From the NCBI RefSeq assembly GCF_027594785.1, contig NZ_CP075584.1:3895300-3959299 (forward strand): DNA of 64,000 nucleotides. The letters run 5' to 3'. This document shows, in pieces, positions 55,514-64,000 of the stretch (positions are counted from its first letter, which is position 1; every line of letters begins with the position of its first letter). Under the pieces are notes generated by a model. The model did no database searches, was not told where the DNA came from, and saw nothing but the letters and a program-made list of their open reading frames with translations. The stretch comes from Cryobacterium breve (GTDB lineage Bacteria > Actinomycetota > Actinomycetes > Actinomycetales > Microbacteriaceae). The translations under genes and the position numbers were made by a program.

Positions 55514-56543
55514 CTAGGCCGGGTTCGCCGCGAGGTAGTCGTCGATCTCGGAGAGGTATCCCTGCCGGTCGGCGTCGGACAGCCAGCTCGCCTCGAAGGA
55601 ATTGCGGGCCAGCTGGACGAGCTCGTCCCTGCCGACGCCGGCCTGCCGGGCGAACGCCGTGTAGGTGTCTGCGACGTAGGCGCCGAAGTAGGCCGGGTCG
55701 TCGGAGTTGAGGGTGACGAGCACGCCGAGGCCGAGCAGCTCGACGATCTCCCGCGCCTTCATGTCCGCCGTGACGAAACTGTTGGAGACCGGGCAGCAGG
55801 TCAGGCCGATCCGGCGCTCCCGCACGAGGGCGACGAGTGCCGGGTCTTCGAGGATGTTCGTGCCGTGGTCGATCCGGTCGACCCTGACCTCCCCGAGCAC
55901 CTGGCGGATGTTCTCGATGCTGCCGACCTGGTCGATGTCGCAGTGCATCGTGAGCCTGAGGCCGGCCTCGCGGGCGAGCTGGAACACCTCGGCGAACTTC
56001 GCCGGGGGATTGCCGCGCTCGTCGGAGTCGAGCCCGACCCCGACGATCAGGTCCCGGTAGGGCAGCGCGGCCGACAGGGTCTCGTGGGCGCTCTCAGCGG
56101 ATGCGTCACGCAGGAAACAGAGGATCAGCTCGGCCGAGAGGCCGTAACCGGCGGCATCCGCTGCAGCACGGTGCAGCCCCGTGATCACGGTTTCGAAGGG
56201 CACACCGCGGGACGTGTGCGCCTGCGGGTCGAAGAACGCCTCGACGTGGCGCACCCCGTCGGCGGAGGCGCGGCGGAAGTACGCAGTGGCGAGGTCGTAG
56301 AAGTCCTGCTCGGTGATCAGCACGTTCATTGCGGGGTAGTACACCGCGAGGAAGCTCGCGAGGGAATCGAAGGCGTAACTCGCGCGCACCTCCTCGACCG
56401 TCGACTGCCCGATATCGATCCCGTTGCGGGTGGCGAGGGCGAGTTTGAGGTCGGGTTCGAGGGTGCCTTCGAGGTGCACATGCAGGCTCTGCTTTGGGCA
56501 ATCCGGACACAAACGCGGCAGTAGGCTCAGTAACGGACGGCAT
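55514..56543 (-). CDS. Adenine/adenosine deaminase (one frameshift)
   Basis: About 343 codons. HVHLEGTLEPDLKLALATRNGI, HVEAFFDPQAHTSRG, VGLDSDERGNPPAKFAEVF, TMHCDID, DRIDHGTNILED and TLNSDDPAYFG show the ADA zinc barrel. The GNPP and LEGTLEP forms lean towards the adenine deaminase subgroup. It would convert adenine (or adenosine) to hypoxanthine (or inosine) feeding xanthine and urate. The break at 56484-56488 (AGGCT) sits just after PKAE; removing one base gives KAELHVHLEGT. The ATG at 56543 is preceded by AAAGGAG. Confidence 0.88.
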
Positions 56544-56778
56544 CGGGGCTCCTTTTCGGGCGGACGCCGTGACCGTATCACGCGGCAGATGCACTTTTCC
56601 TCCCGCAACGGGCACCCAGAATGCTGCAACACGACGGAAACACTGTCGAGGTCGCAGCGTCATCTGCGGGGTCTAAATTCAGGGAACCCGCGCGTATGCC
56701 GCACGGTATCACAGCAGCCGTTTTCCCTGACGGCACCCCCAACGGCACCCCACGAGCACCATCGAGAGGAACAGCTTC

Positions 56779-57882
56779 ATGACCCGGACCCAAGGTTTAA
56801 CAGCACACCGTTCACCGGCAGGGCGTCCCGCCCGTCGTATCCTGCAGGGGCGTCGCCGCCGCCGCGGCCGTAACCATCGCGTTGACTTCCTGCGCGACGA
56901 GAGCTCAACGCCCGCCTCCTCGGCCTCCGCCGGCCCGGCATCCTTCGGCACCGCGAGCATCCAGCTGTCCTGGATCAAGAACACCGAGTTCATGGGCGAG
57001 TTCCTCGCCGACTCCAACGGCGACTTCACCAAGGCCGGCTTCGATTCCGTCGACCTCATCGCCGGCCCGGCATCCGCTGAAGCGGGCGTCATCTCCGGCA
57101 CCGTCGACCTCGGCATCGGAAACGCGATCTCCACCGGAACCGTCATCGCGAACGAGGGCGCCCCGATCAAGATCATCGGCGCCACGTACCAGAAGAACCC
57201 GTTCTCCATCCTCTCCCTCGCGAAGGTGGGCAACATCAAGACGCTCGCCGACCTCAAGGGCAAGAAGATCGGCGTGCAGGCGAGCAACCAGAGCCTCTGG
57301 GACGCATTCCTCAAGGTCAACAACATCGACCCGACCTCGCTGACCACCGTCCCGGTCGAGTACGACCCGACCCCGCTCTTCAACGGCGAGGTCGACGGCT
57401 GGTTCTCCTACCTCACCAACGAGGGCATCGACGCCGACCTCAAGGGCCTCGGCCCGGTCAACCTGCCGCTCGCCGACAACGGTCTCCCGTTCGTCGCGGA
57501 GACCTTCACGGCCTCCGACAAGGAGATCTCGGGTGACCGCGCGAAGCTCAAGGGCCTCCTGATCGCCGAGATCAAGGGCTGGGCCGCCGCCATCAAGGAC
57601 CCCGCCGCCGCCGCCAAGCTCACGATCGACAAGTACGGCGCAGACCTCGGCCTCACCATCGCGAAGGAGACCAAGCAGGCCACGATCCAGTCGACCGACC
57701 TCATCGTCAGCGACGACACCGCCAAGAACGGCCTGTTCACCATCAGCGATAAGCTGCAGTCGGAGAGCATCAAGACGCTCGCTGCCGCCGGTGTCACCAT
57801 CACGGCCGACAAGCTCTTCGACATGAGCCTGCTGTCCGAGGTCTACGCGGAGAACCCCGACCTGGTCAACTACGCCAAGTAG
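56779..57882 (+). CDS. ABC transporter substrate-binding lipoprotein, NMT1/SsuA-like (frameshifted signal peptide)
   Basis: About 367 codons. The mature part is an NMT1/THI5-type periplasmic-binding protein ([90 protein letters not shown]). The N-terminus read in one frame is an Arg-rich peptide. Two other frames between 56795 and 56905 supply [16 protein letters not shown] and then [15 protein letters not shown], a lipoprotein signal with LTSC lipobox. Three small shifts therefore scramble the signal peptide. The ligand is unknown, but position suggests a purine base or ureide. Confidence 0.86.
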   Translation: MTRTQGLTAHRSPAGRPARRILQGRRRRRGRNHRVDFLRDESSTPASSASAGPASFGTASIQLSWIKNTEFMGEFLADSNGDFTKAGFDSVDLIAGPASAEAGVISGTVDLGIGNAISTGTVIANEGAPIKIIGATYQKNPFSILSLAKVGNIKTLADLKGKKIGVQASNQSLWDAFLKVNNIDPTSLTTVPVEYDPTPLFNGEVDGWFSYLTNEGIDADLKGLGPVNLPLADNGLPFVAETFTASDKEISGDRAKLKGLLIAEIKGWAAAIKDPAAAAKLTIDKYGADLGLTIAKETKQATIQSTDLIVSDDTAKNGLFTISDKLQSESIKTLAAAGVTITADKLFDMSLLSEVYAENPDLVNYAK

Positions 57883-57903
57883 GTCTTCCCCCTCCCGGTC
57901 ACA

Positions 57904-57961
57904 ACGCATCACCAGTAGTACGCATCACCAGCAGTACGCAGCACCCGCAGTACGCAGGCAC
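57904..57961 (+). repeat. Tandem 16-bp direct repeats between binding protein and ATPase genes
   Basis: ACGCATCACCAGTAGT, ACGCATCACCAGCAGT and ACGCAGCACCCGCAGT run head to tail, followed by a partial ACGCAGGCAC. They sit 22 bp after the binding-protein stop and about 57 bp before the ATPase start. Confidence 0.85.
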
Positions 57962-58018
57962 ATCGAAACGCGGCCGCCCCGAAAGCGGCCGACGACGCCC
58001 AGTAAAGGAATACACCCT

Positions 58019-58840
58019 GTGAGTACGACCGATGCCGGTGTCCAGAGCAACGCTCTGGGCACCGGTCTCCACATTTCCGGGCTCCACAAGGTCTTCACCG
58101 TGGGCCGGAAAGAAGTCTCCGCGCTCGAAGACGCCACCCTGCACACCGACAAGGGCAGCTTCCTGTCCCTGCTCGGCCCGTCCGGCTGCGGCAAGTCCAC
58201 GATCCTGCGGATCCTCGCCGGCCTCGAAGAGGCCACGAGCGGCACCGCGATGGTCGACGGCAAGAGCCCGGCCGAACTCCGCAGCGGCCACGAGCTCGGC
58301 ATCGCGTTCCAGGACGCGGCCCTGCTCCCGTGGCGCAGTGTGCGCGGCAACATCAAGCTCCCGTTCGAGGTCGCACGGATGCCCGTCGACGAGGACTACG
58401 TCTCCGAACTGATCAAGCTTGTCGGCCTCACCGCCTTCGAGCACGCCAAGCCGGCCCAGCTCTCCGGCGGGATGCGCCAGCGCGTCTCGATCGCCCGGTC
58501 CCTCGTGCTCAAGCCCTCGGTGCTGCTGCTCGACGAACCCTTCGGCGCCCTCGACGACATGACCCGCCAGCGCCTCAACATCGAACTCCTCAGGATCTGG
58601 ACCGAGAAGCCAGCGACCACGATGATGGTCACCCACGGCATCTCGGAGGCGATCTTCCTCTCCGACCAGGTCGCGGTGATGAGCCCCCGTCCCGGCCGCA
58701 TCAAGGAGGTCATCGACATCGACCTGCCCCGCCCGCGGCATCCGGACATGATGCGCTCCCACGAATTCCACGCCCTGCATGACCGCGCCTCCGAACTGCT
58801 CTTCAGCCCCGACGCCCTCTCCGTGGCGGAGACGGACTGA
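58019..58840 (+). CDS. ABC transporter ATP-binding protein
   Basis: 273 aa from GTG 58019 with AAAGGAA upstream. Walker A is GPSGCGKST, the Q-loop lies in [13 protein letters not shown], the signature is [15 protein letters not shown], Walker [13 protein letters not shown] and the switch His VTHGISEA. It belongs to the SsuB/TauB-type nitrate/sulfonate/taurine group that pairs with NMT1-like binding proteins. It energises the two permeases that follow and overlaps the first by 1 bp. Confidence 0.94.
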   Translation: MSTTDAGVQSNALGTGLHISGLHKVFTVGRKEVSALEDATLHTDKGSFLSLLGPSGCGKSTILRILAGLEEATSGTAMVDGKSPAELRSGHELGIAFQDAALLPWRSVRGNIKLPFEVARMPVDEDYVSELIKLVGLTAFEHAKPAQLSGGMRQRVSIARSLVLKPSVLLLDEPFGALDDMTRQRLNIELLRIWTEKPATTMMVTHGISEAIFLSDQVAVMSPRPGRIKEVIDIDLPRPRHPDMMRSHEFHALHDRASELLFSPDALSVAETD

Positions 58841-59652
58841 TGCGCGGCTTCGCCACGTTCCGCACGCTCCCGGCCTGGGCGACCGGGCTGATCGGCGTCG
58901 CCGTCGTCATCGTGCTGTGGTGGCTCGGTGCGACCACGATCTTCCGCGGCATCGGGACAGTGCCGGGCGGGGCGATCCCGACGCCGGGCGCCGTCGTCGC
59001 CCAGCTGATCTCCGACGGATGGGCGTTCTACCTGTCCCACGTCTCGATCACCGTCGGCGAGGCATCCGTCGGGTTCCTCTGGGGCAACGCGGCCGCGCTC
59101 GTGCTCGCCGGCCTCGTGCTCGTCGTTCCCCGGATCGAGAAGGTCGCCCTGCAGATCGCGGTCATCACCTACTGCATCCCGATCGTCGCGATCGGACCGA
59201 TCGCCTACATCGTGATCGGCGCCCCGCGCGGCGGTGAACTCTCCGGCACCGCGATCTTCCTCGCGGCGATGTCCGTGTTCTTCACGACCGTCGTCGGTTC
59301 CCTCGTCGGCCTCAAGGCCGCGACCCCCGCGAGCCTCGACCTCGTCAGCGTCTACGGCGGCGGACGCTTCATGCAGCTGCGCAAGGTGCGGCTGATGGCC
59401 GGGCTGCCGAGCGTGCTCTCCGCACTGCAGATCGCGGCACCCGCCGCTCTGCTCGGCGCGATCCTCGGCGAATACCTCGGCGGCGTCGACCGCGGCCTCG
59501 GCATCGCGATGCTCGCTGCCGGATCCGCGGCGAACGTGGACCGGGTCTGGGGGCTCGCGCTCGTCGCCGGCCTCCTCGCCGGGCTCGGCTACGGCCTCTT
59601 CGGGCTGATCAGCAGGCTCGCGACACCGTGGCTGACGGGACGGAGCTCCTGA
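58840..59652 (+). CDS. ABC transporter permease (SsuC-like), first
   Basis: 270 aa with about six membrane segments. It has the inner-membrane EAA-type loop VYGGGRFMQLRKVRLMAGLPSVLSALQIAAPAALLGAILGEYLGG, which docks on the ATPase. Its ATG overlaps the ATPase stop by 1 bp, and its own TGA overlaps the next permease ATG by 1 bp (TGATG). A heterodimeric channel with the second permease is expected. Confidence 0.92.
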   Translation: MRGFATFRTLPAWATGLIGVAVVIVLWWLGATTIFRGIGTVPGGAIPTPGAVVAQLISDGWAFYLSHVSITVGEASVGFLWGNAAALVLAGLVLVVPRIEKVALQIAVITYCIPIVAIGPIAYIVIGAPRGGELSGTAIFLAAMSVFFTTVVGSLVGLKAATPASLDLVSVYGGGRFMQLRKVRLMAGLPSVLSALQIAAPAALLGAILGEYLGGVDRGLGIAMLAAGSAANVDRVWGLALVAGLLAGLGYGLFGLISRLATPWLTGRSS

Positions 59653-60503
59653 TGGCCCTCGAAACCATGTCGGCGGCCCGTCCGCCGAGCACCGCGAAGG
59701 TCGTCCGCGGCCTCGGCGCCGTGGTCGGGCGCTCCGCCCTCACCGGGCTGATCACCCTCGTCATTGTGCTCGTCGCCTGGCAGGGCCTGATCCTGCTGCT
59801 CGGGGTTTCGCCGTTCATCGCGAAGGGACCCCTCGACGTCTGGAACTGGCTGTTCACCGTTCCGAACGCTGGCGTCAATCGCACGACGATCCTGACCAAC
59901 CTCACGGTCACCCTCGGGGATGCCTTCCTCGGCTTCGTCGCCGGCCTCGTCGTCGCCCTCGTGCTCGCGATCGCGTTCACGCTATCCCGCGGAATCGAGA
60001 GCGCGCTGATGCCGATCGCCCTGCTGCTGCGGTCAGTGCCCCTCGTAGCGCTCGTGCCGGTGATCAGCCTGATCACCGGGCGCGGGCCGAGCCTCGTCGT
60101 CGTGATGGGTGCGATCGTGGTGCTGTTCCCGGCGCTCGTTAACATCGCGTTCGGGTTGCGGTCCTCGTCGCCGCAGATCAACGACGTCATCGCCGTCTAC
60201 GGCGGCAACGCCTTCACGGCGCTGCGCAAGGTGGCGCTGCCGAGCTCGCTGCCGTCGTTCTTCGCCGCCGTCAAAATCTCGATCCCCGGCGCGATCACCG
60301 GTGCGCTCCTGGCCGAGTGGCTCTCGACCGGGCAGGGACTCGGCCACGGCATCGTGATCGCGGTCGCCCAGGTCAAGAACTACGAGGTGTGGGCATCCGT
60401 CGTGGCGATCACGCTCGTGTCCATCGTCTTGTACGGGGTCGCCCAGTTGGTGGAGAACCTCGTCCTGCGCCGGATGGGCATGGAGAGCAGCACCGGGGCC
60501 TAG
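59652..60503 (+). CDS. ABC transporter permease (SsuC-like), second
   Basis: 283 aa, six predicted membrane segments. The EAA-type loop is VYGGNAFTALRKVALPSSLPSFFAAVKISIPGAITGALLAEWLSTGQGLGH. It is related to the first permease, which points to an ancient duplication. The ATG at 59652 is chosen over the longer frame because it gives the 1-bp coupled start. It is the last gene of the four-gene importer unit. Confidence 0.92.
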   Translation: MALETMSAARPPSTAKVVRGLGAVVGRSALTGLITLVIVLVAWQGLILLLGVSPFIAKGPLDVWNWLFTVPNAGVNRTTILTNLTVTLGDAFLGFVAGLVVALVLAIAFTLSRGIESALMPIALLLRSVPLVALVPVISLITGRGPSLVVVMGAIVVLFPALVNIAFGLRSSSPQINDVIAVYGGNAFTALRKVALPSSLPSFFAAVKISIPGAITGALLAEWLSTGQGLGHGIVIAVAQVKNYEVWASVVAITLVSIVLYGVAQLVENLVLRRMGMESSTGA

Positions 60504-60577
60504 CCACGCTCGAGAGGTTGGGTGGGGCGTGCGGCTCGAACGCCCCGCGAGACTCCTCACGCTCGCACTCCTGAGTT

Positions 60578-60639
60578 GCGCGCCACTTCCGCCGCTCCGC
60601 GCCATGCGTGCCTGGCGCGGAGCGGCGCAAATGGTGCGC
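60578..60639. repeat. Palindromic element upstream of the methyltransferase
   Basis: Two 27-nt arms (60578-60604 and 60613-60639) with CGCCGCTCCGCGCCA and TGGCGCGGAGCGGCG at the core pair with about three mismatches around an 8-nt loop. The same palindrome recurs three times at 61.6-62.0 kb. Confidence 0.85.
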
Positions 60640-60726
60640 ACCACAACCCGGGGCCGCAGTCAACCCGCGCGCGCGACCGGGCCGCGCCCGTAGTGGGCGC
60701 ACCGGCGCGGGGCTACTGTTCCTGGC

Positions 60727-61434
60727 ATGGAGACGTCACAGAACCGCAAGCCGTTGGGCAGTCTCAAGACCCCGGCCCCGGTGATCAAGGCACTGGCCGC
60801 CCAGCTCGGGCATCCGAGCGGGTGGCGCGGCCGGCTGGTGGGGCGGATGCTCAACCGACGCAACCGGGGAATCATCCGCGCCGCCGTGAACGCGCTCGAA
60901 GCCGCACCGGATGCCCGGCTGGCCGACATCGGATTCGGCGGCGGTGTAGGGATCCAGCTGCTTCTCGAGCGGGTCGGACCGGACGGGCACGTCGATGCAG
61001 TCGACCAGTCGGAGACCATGGTCGATGCCGCGCACCGGAGGTTCCGCGACGACCTCACCGCCGGTCGGCTGTCGCTGTTCGAGGCATCGATGGAGCGCCT
61101 CCCGCAGGCGGACGCGAGCCTGGACGGCGTCATCACCCTCAACACGTTCTACTTCCTGCCCGACCTCGGCCGGGCGGCGGCGGAGTTCGCGCGGGTGCTC
61201 CGGCCCGGCGGCCGTCTCGTCGTCGGCGTGTTCGACCCGGCCGCGATGCAGCGGATGCCCGTGGTCGAGCACGGCTTCCGGGTGCGCCCCACCGAGGAGA
61301 TCACCGCCGCCCTCGAGAGTGCCGGCCTCATCCAGACCCGGCACCTCCGGGTCGGACACGGCCCGGACGCGTACCACCTGTTGCTCGTCTCGCCCGCACT
61401 CCCGCCCGCGTCGGAATCTACCGAGGCCGCCTAG
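60727..61434 (+). CDS. Class I SAM-dependent methyltransferase
   Basis: 235 aa. The SAM-binding motif is LADIGFGGGVGIQLLLE. VDAVDQSETMVDAAHRRF, LITLNTFYFLPDLGRAAAEFARVLRPGGRLVVGVFD and a late motif (LLLVSPALPP) also fit the UbiE/Methyltransf_11 fold. The substrate cannot be inferred. The gene is isolated, with a palindromic element on its upstream side and tandem copies of the same element downstream. Confidence 0.87.
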   Translation: METSQNRKPLGSLKTPAPVIKALAAQLGHPSGWRGRLVGRMLNRRNRGIIRAAVNALEAAPDARLADIGFGGGVGIQLLLERVGPDGHVDAVDQSETMVDAAHRRFRDDLTAGRLSLFEASMERLPQADASLDGVITLNTFYFLPDLGRAAAEFARVLRPGGRLVVGVFDPAAMQRMPVVEHGFRVRPTEEITAALESAGLIQTRHLRVGHGPDAYHLLLVSPALPPASESTEAA

Positions 61435-61440
61435 TCGACT

Positions 61441-62020
61441 GTCCCCGCCGCATCCACCGCCGCGGAGCGCACCTGCCGCGCCGCACGCCGGGACGCTCCG
61501 CGCCCGTTGCGCCGATGCGCGCCCGTCGTGTCGGTGAGCGCCAGTCTCGCCGCTCTGCGCCAGTCGTGTCGGTGAGCGCCAGTTCCGCCGGTGCGCGCCA
61601 ATCCTTCCCGGTCGCGCGCCAGTTCCGCCGCTTCGCGCCATGTGTGCCTGGCGCGAAGCGGCGCAAGTGGCGCGCCTCAGGAGCGCACCCGGCCACCCGG
61701 GTGTCGCGCCCGTTGCGCCGCTTCGCGCCCGTCGTGTCGGTGAGCGCCAGTTCCGCCGTTTCGCGCCAATCCTTGCCGGTCGCGCGCCAATTCCGCCGTT
61801 TCGCGCCCTGCATGCCTGGCGCGAAGCGGCGCAAGTGGCGCGCGCCTCAGGGAGCGCACCCGGCCACCCGGGTGTCGCGCCCGTTGCGCCGCTCTGCGCC
61901 CGTCGTGTCGGTGAGCGCCAGTTTCGCCGGTGCGCGCCAATCCTTGCCGGTCGCGCGCCAGTTGCGCCGCTTCGCGCCTTGCGTGCCTGGCGCGAAGCGG
62001 CGCAGGTGGCGCGTGACCTC
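61441..62020. repeat. About three tandem ~171-bp repeats, each ending in a palindrome
   Basis: This is the only gene-free stretch over 300 bp. Units share CGCCCGTTGCGCCG, then GTCGTGTCGGTGAGCGCCAG, GCGCGCCAATCCTT and a hairpin with arms like CGCCGCTTCGCGCC and GGCGCGAAGCGGCG. Hairpins lie at about 61614-61675, 61782-61844 and 61953-62014. The spacing between units 2 and 3 is 171 bp. Unit 1 is longer by a local 37-bp duplication. Open frames across it encode only Arg/Ala-rich low-complexity peptides and are not genes. Confidence 0.88.
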
Positions 62021-62031
62021 GGCGGCCGTCC

Positions 62032-64000
62032 TCAGGGGTGCATCAGGCGCCAGATGCGGTCGCGGGACATCGGCAGTTCGTACGGGCGGATGCCGATCGC
62101 GTCGCGGACCGCGTTCGCGAGCGCAGGGGCGACCGGGTTGTACGGCGACTCGCTCATCGACTTCGCTCCGTACGGGCCGAGGTCGTCGCTCGTCTCGGCG
62201 AAATACACCTCGGTGACGGGCAGGTCCGCGAGCAGGGGCACATGGTAGTTGCGCATCACACTCGTCGTCACGGTGCCCTCGCCGTCGAGGAGGACCTCTT
62301 CGTAGAGCGCGGTGCCGATCGCCTGGGCCACGCCCCCTCGATCTGGCCGCGGCACTGCGCCGGGTTCATCACGACACCGGCATCCGCCGCCTGGATCGAC
62401 TGCAGGATGCGGACCTCGCCGGTCACGGTGCTCACGGCGACCCGGAAGGCCTGCACATTGAAGGCGACCGAGCGCACAGCGCCGTCCTCAGAGCTCGTGC
62501 CGCGGAGAACCGTGTCGGCCGGCGCAGCGTTGGTCGCGCCGCTCGCGTGCGGGCCGGTCGCTGCGCGCGCGGCGAGCTCGGTCAGGGGGACGAGGGTGCT
62601 GCCGCAGCGGAGACCATCGGCCTCGAGGAGCCAGGCGTCCGCGGGGGTGCCCGGGCGGGCATCCGTCGCCGCCTGCCGAAGCAGCGCGGCGAGTGCGGTC
62701 GCCGCACCGAGCACGGCCTTGCCGGCCACGACGACGCCGGCGGAGCCGAAGGCGCCGGTGTCGTAGCCGATCGTGTCGGTGTCGGACTGGAGGATGTCGA
62801 TGCGGTCGGGGCTCGTACCGAGGGCGGTCGCGGCGAGCTGGGTGTGCACGGTCGTGGTGCCGTTGCCGAACTCGGCGGTGCCGACGCGCACGGCGTAGCG
62901 GCCGTCGTCACACAGGGTGACGGATGCCTGAGCAAAGTGCCCGCGCGGGGGGATCGTTGCGATCATCGCGGTCGCCATGCCCTCGCCGACCCGCCATTCG
63001 GGTCCATCGGGCACGGGCGTGCCGTTACCGCGGGCGAGGGCCGTTTCGGCGAGGTCGAGGCACTGGTCGAGGCCGTAACTGCCGAAGATGAGATCTTCGC
63101 CCTCGACGTGGGTGACCACGGGAGGGGTCTCCCGGCCGCACCGAGTTCAGCCGGCGCAGGTCGAAGGCGCTCACCCCGAGGTCGCGGGCGAGGTCGTCGA
63201 GCGCCGATTCGACACCGAAGATGACCTGGCCGAGGCCGTAGCCGCGGAAGGCGCCGGACGGGAGGTTGTTCGTGTAGACGCTGCGGGCATCCACTCGCTT
63301 GTTGGGCACGGAGTAGAGGCTCACTGACTCGGAGCTGCCGTGGTACATCACCCCGGGGCCGTGGTTGCCGTAGCCCGTTCTGGCCGGGGGGCGCGGGGGG
63401 GGGGGCGCCGTGGTCGGCCCGCCGGGGGCCCCCCCCCAGGGCGGTGGGGGGTTGTTCGCCCCACGCGCCGCCGCGCGCGGCCCCCCTGCGCCGCGGCGCG
63501 GGCGGGGGCCGGGGGGTCCGGTTTGCGCCCCCCCCCCGCCGCCGGCGGTGTTATAGGGGGGGGGTGGGGCGACCGTCGTGGTGCGCCGGTGCGCCGCCCG
63601 CATCGGATGCCGGGTCGGCGCGCCCGTTCTCTCCCGGCTGACTCGTACTCCCGCGGCCCGTCCGGCCGCGAGGGTGACGGGTCCTCGGTGGGATTCTTTG
63701 GCCGCGCGGGCGGGAAGACGCGGACCGCGGCCGGGTCGAGGTCGAAGATGTGGCAGATCTCGCGCTGCACGAGAAACGGCACCTGGGAGCTCGTTCGCAG
63801 CACGAGCCGCTGCTCGGGGTGCCGGCGTGTTCGAGCCAGCCGATCGTGCCGTGGGTCTCGAGGTGGGTGTGGGCGACCCGCTGGGTCTGCCAGGTGCCCG
63901 TGACCAGGTGGGTCGCCTCGCCGAGGCCGGCCTCAAGGTCGCCGTACTCGCCATGCAGCTCGGCCACGAGGTTGCGGGGGAGGGATCGGCGACGCGGCTC
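62032..64000 (-). CDS. Xanthine dehydrogenase-type molybdopterin-binding subunit, partial and multiply frame-broken
   Basis: The gene enters from beyond the right edge. In order it shows VAELHGEYGDLEAGLGEATHLVTGTWQTQRVAHTHLETHG, then LRTSSQVPFLVQREICHIFDLDP. A corrupted section follows, then GNHGPGVMYHGSSESVSLYSVPNKRVDARSVYTNNLPSGAFRGYGLGQVIFGVESALDDLA, PVVTHVEGEDLIFGSYGLDQCL, ASVTLCDDGRYAVRVGTAEFGNGTTTVHTQLAA and QAIGTALYEEV through SMSESPYNPVAPALANAVRDAIG. These are hallmarks of the large Mo subunit of the xanthine/aldehyde oxidase family. Breaks occur near 62330 (one G short in a G run), 63130, 63370-63590 and 63810. It would oxidise hypoxanthine or xanthine to urate in the purine route. 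Confidence 0.85.
63370..63590. other. Probable low-quality or misassembled sequence block
   Basis: Runs of 6-12 identical G or C dominate (for example GCGCGGGGGGGGGGGCGCC). The protein that should be encoded here, between TRHPMR and YGNHGPGVM of the xanthine dehydrogenase subunit, is unreadable in all frames. Confidence 0.8.

Noticed and set aside
61441..62020. CRISPR array or RNA genes in the repeat region
   Set aside because: Units are about 171 bp, repeated almost entirely, with no short identical repeats separated by unique spacers, no cas genes and no tRNA or rRNA features.

Overview
The window is high-GC DNA that reads as a draft contig from an actinobacterium, probably Micrococcales/Microbacteriaceae. 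This is inferred from family content: DUF222-HNH endonuclease, adjacent ClpS and DUF2017, DUF6504 with DnaE2, DUF6457 beside Moco genes, a PcaD-PcaC fusion and a perfect actinobacterial LexA box. I saw no rRNA, tRNA, CRISPR array, transposase or phage gene. The only gene-free stretch longer than 300 bp is 61435-62031, which is filled by a tandem palindromic repeat.

Layout. 0-4.5 kb: the end of a secreted GH5/CBM2 cellulase, a class A penicillin-binding protein and a Pro-Thr-rich secreted protein, all with PT low-complexity segments. 4.6-8.4 kb (minus): SOS-controlled DUF6504-DnaE2. 8.6-12.8 kb: IclR regulator, histidine kinase/response regulator pair and two small exported or anchored proteins. 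13.0-21.3 kb: complete 4-hydroxybenzoate/protocatechuate beta-ketoadipate operon pobA-pcaHGB-pcaL-pcaIJF, ending in succinyl-CoA plus acetyl-CoA. 21.3-37.3 kb: leucyl aminopeptidase, then molybdenum-cofactor genes (moaE, moaD, DUF6457, mobA, moaC, a ThiF-rhodanese-MoeA fusion, moaA) mixed with formaldehyde dehydrogenase, fdhD and an FdhF/YdeP-type molybdo-oxidoreductase. This suggests formaldehyde to formate to CO2 oxidation with its own cofactor supply. A SRPBCC-MarR pair sits inside this region. 37.5-41.2 kb: two translationally coupled glycosyltransferases, one with a HEAT-like N-terminus. 41.4-43.1 kb: ClpS/DUF2017 and a DUF1275 membrane protein. 43.2-64 kb: a purine/ureide catabolism island with acetamidase/formamidase, AtzH-like amidase, PucG, allantoate amidohydrolase, MocA-like cytidylyltransferase, OHCU decarboxylase-HIU hydrolase fusion, guanine deaminase, urate oxidase, allantoinase, adenine/adenosine deaminase, a four-gene ABC importer, a methyltransferase and the start-truncated, damaged molybdenum subunit of a xanthine dehydrogenase.

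Two themes cut across the genes. First, at least twenty reading-frame breaks hit conserved genes. Nine of them are restored by removing the middle base of AG(C/G)CT to give AGCT, several others lie in G or C runs, and the block around 63370-63590 is badly corrupted. I therefore read most broken genes as functional genes with sequence errors, annotate them as single genes and mark the break points. Second, several gene borders carry long imperfect palindromes of REP/MITE type. One supplies the N-terminal codons of mobA, two flank a 137-aa membrane protein, and one family flanks the methyltransferase with about three tandem copies.
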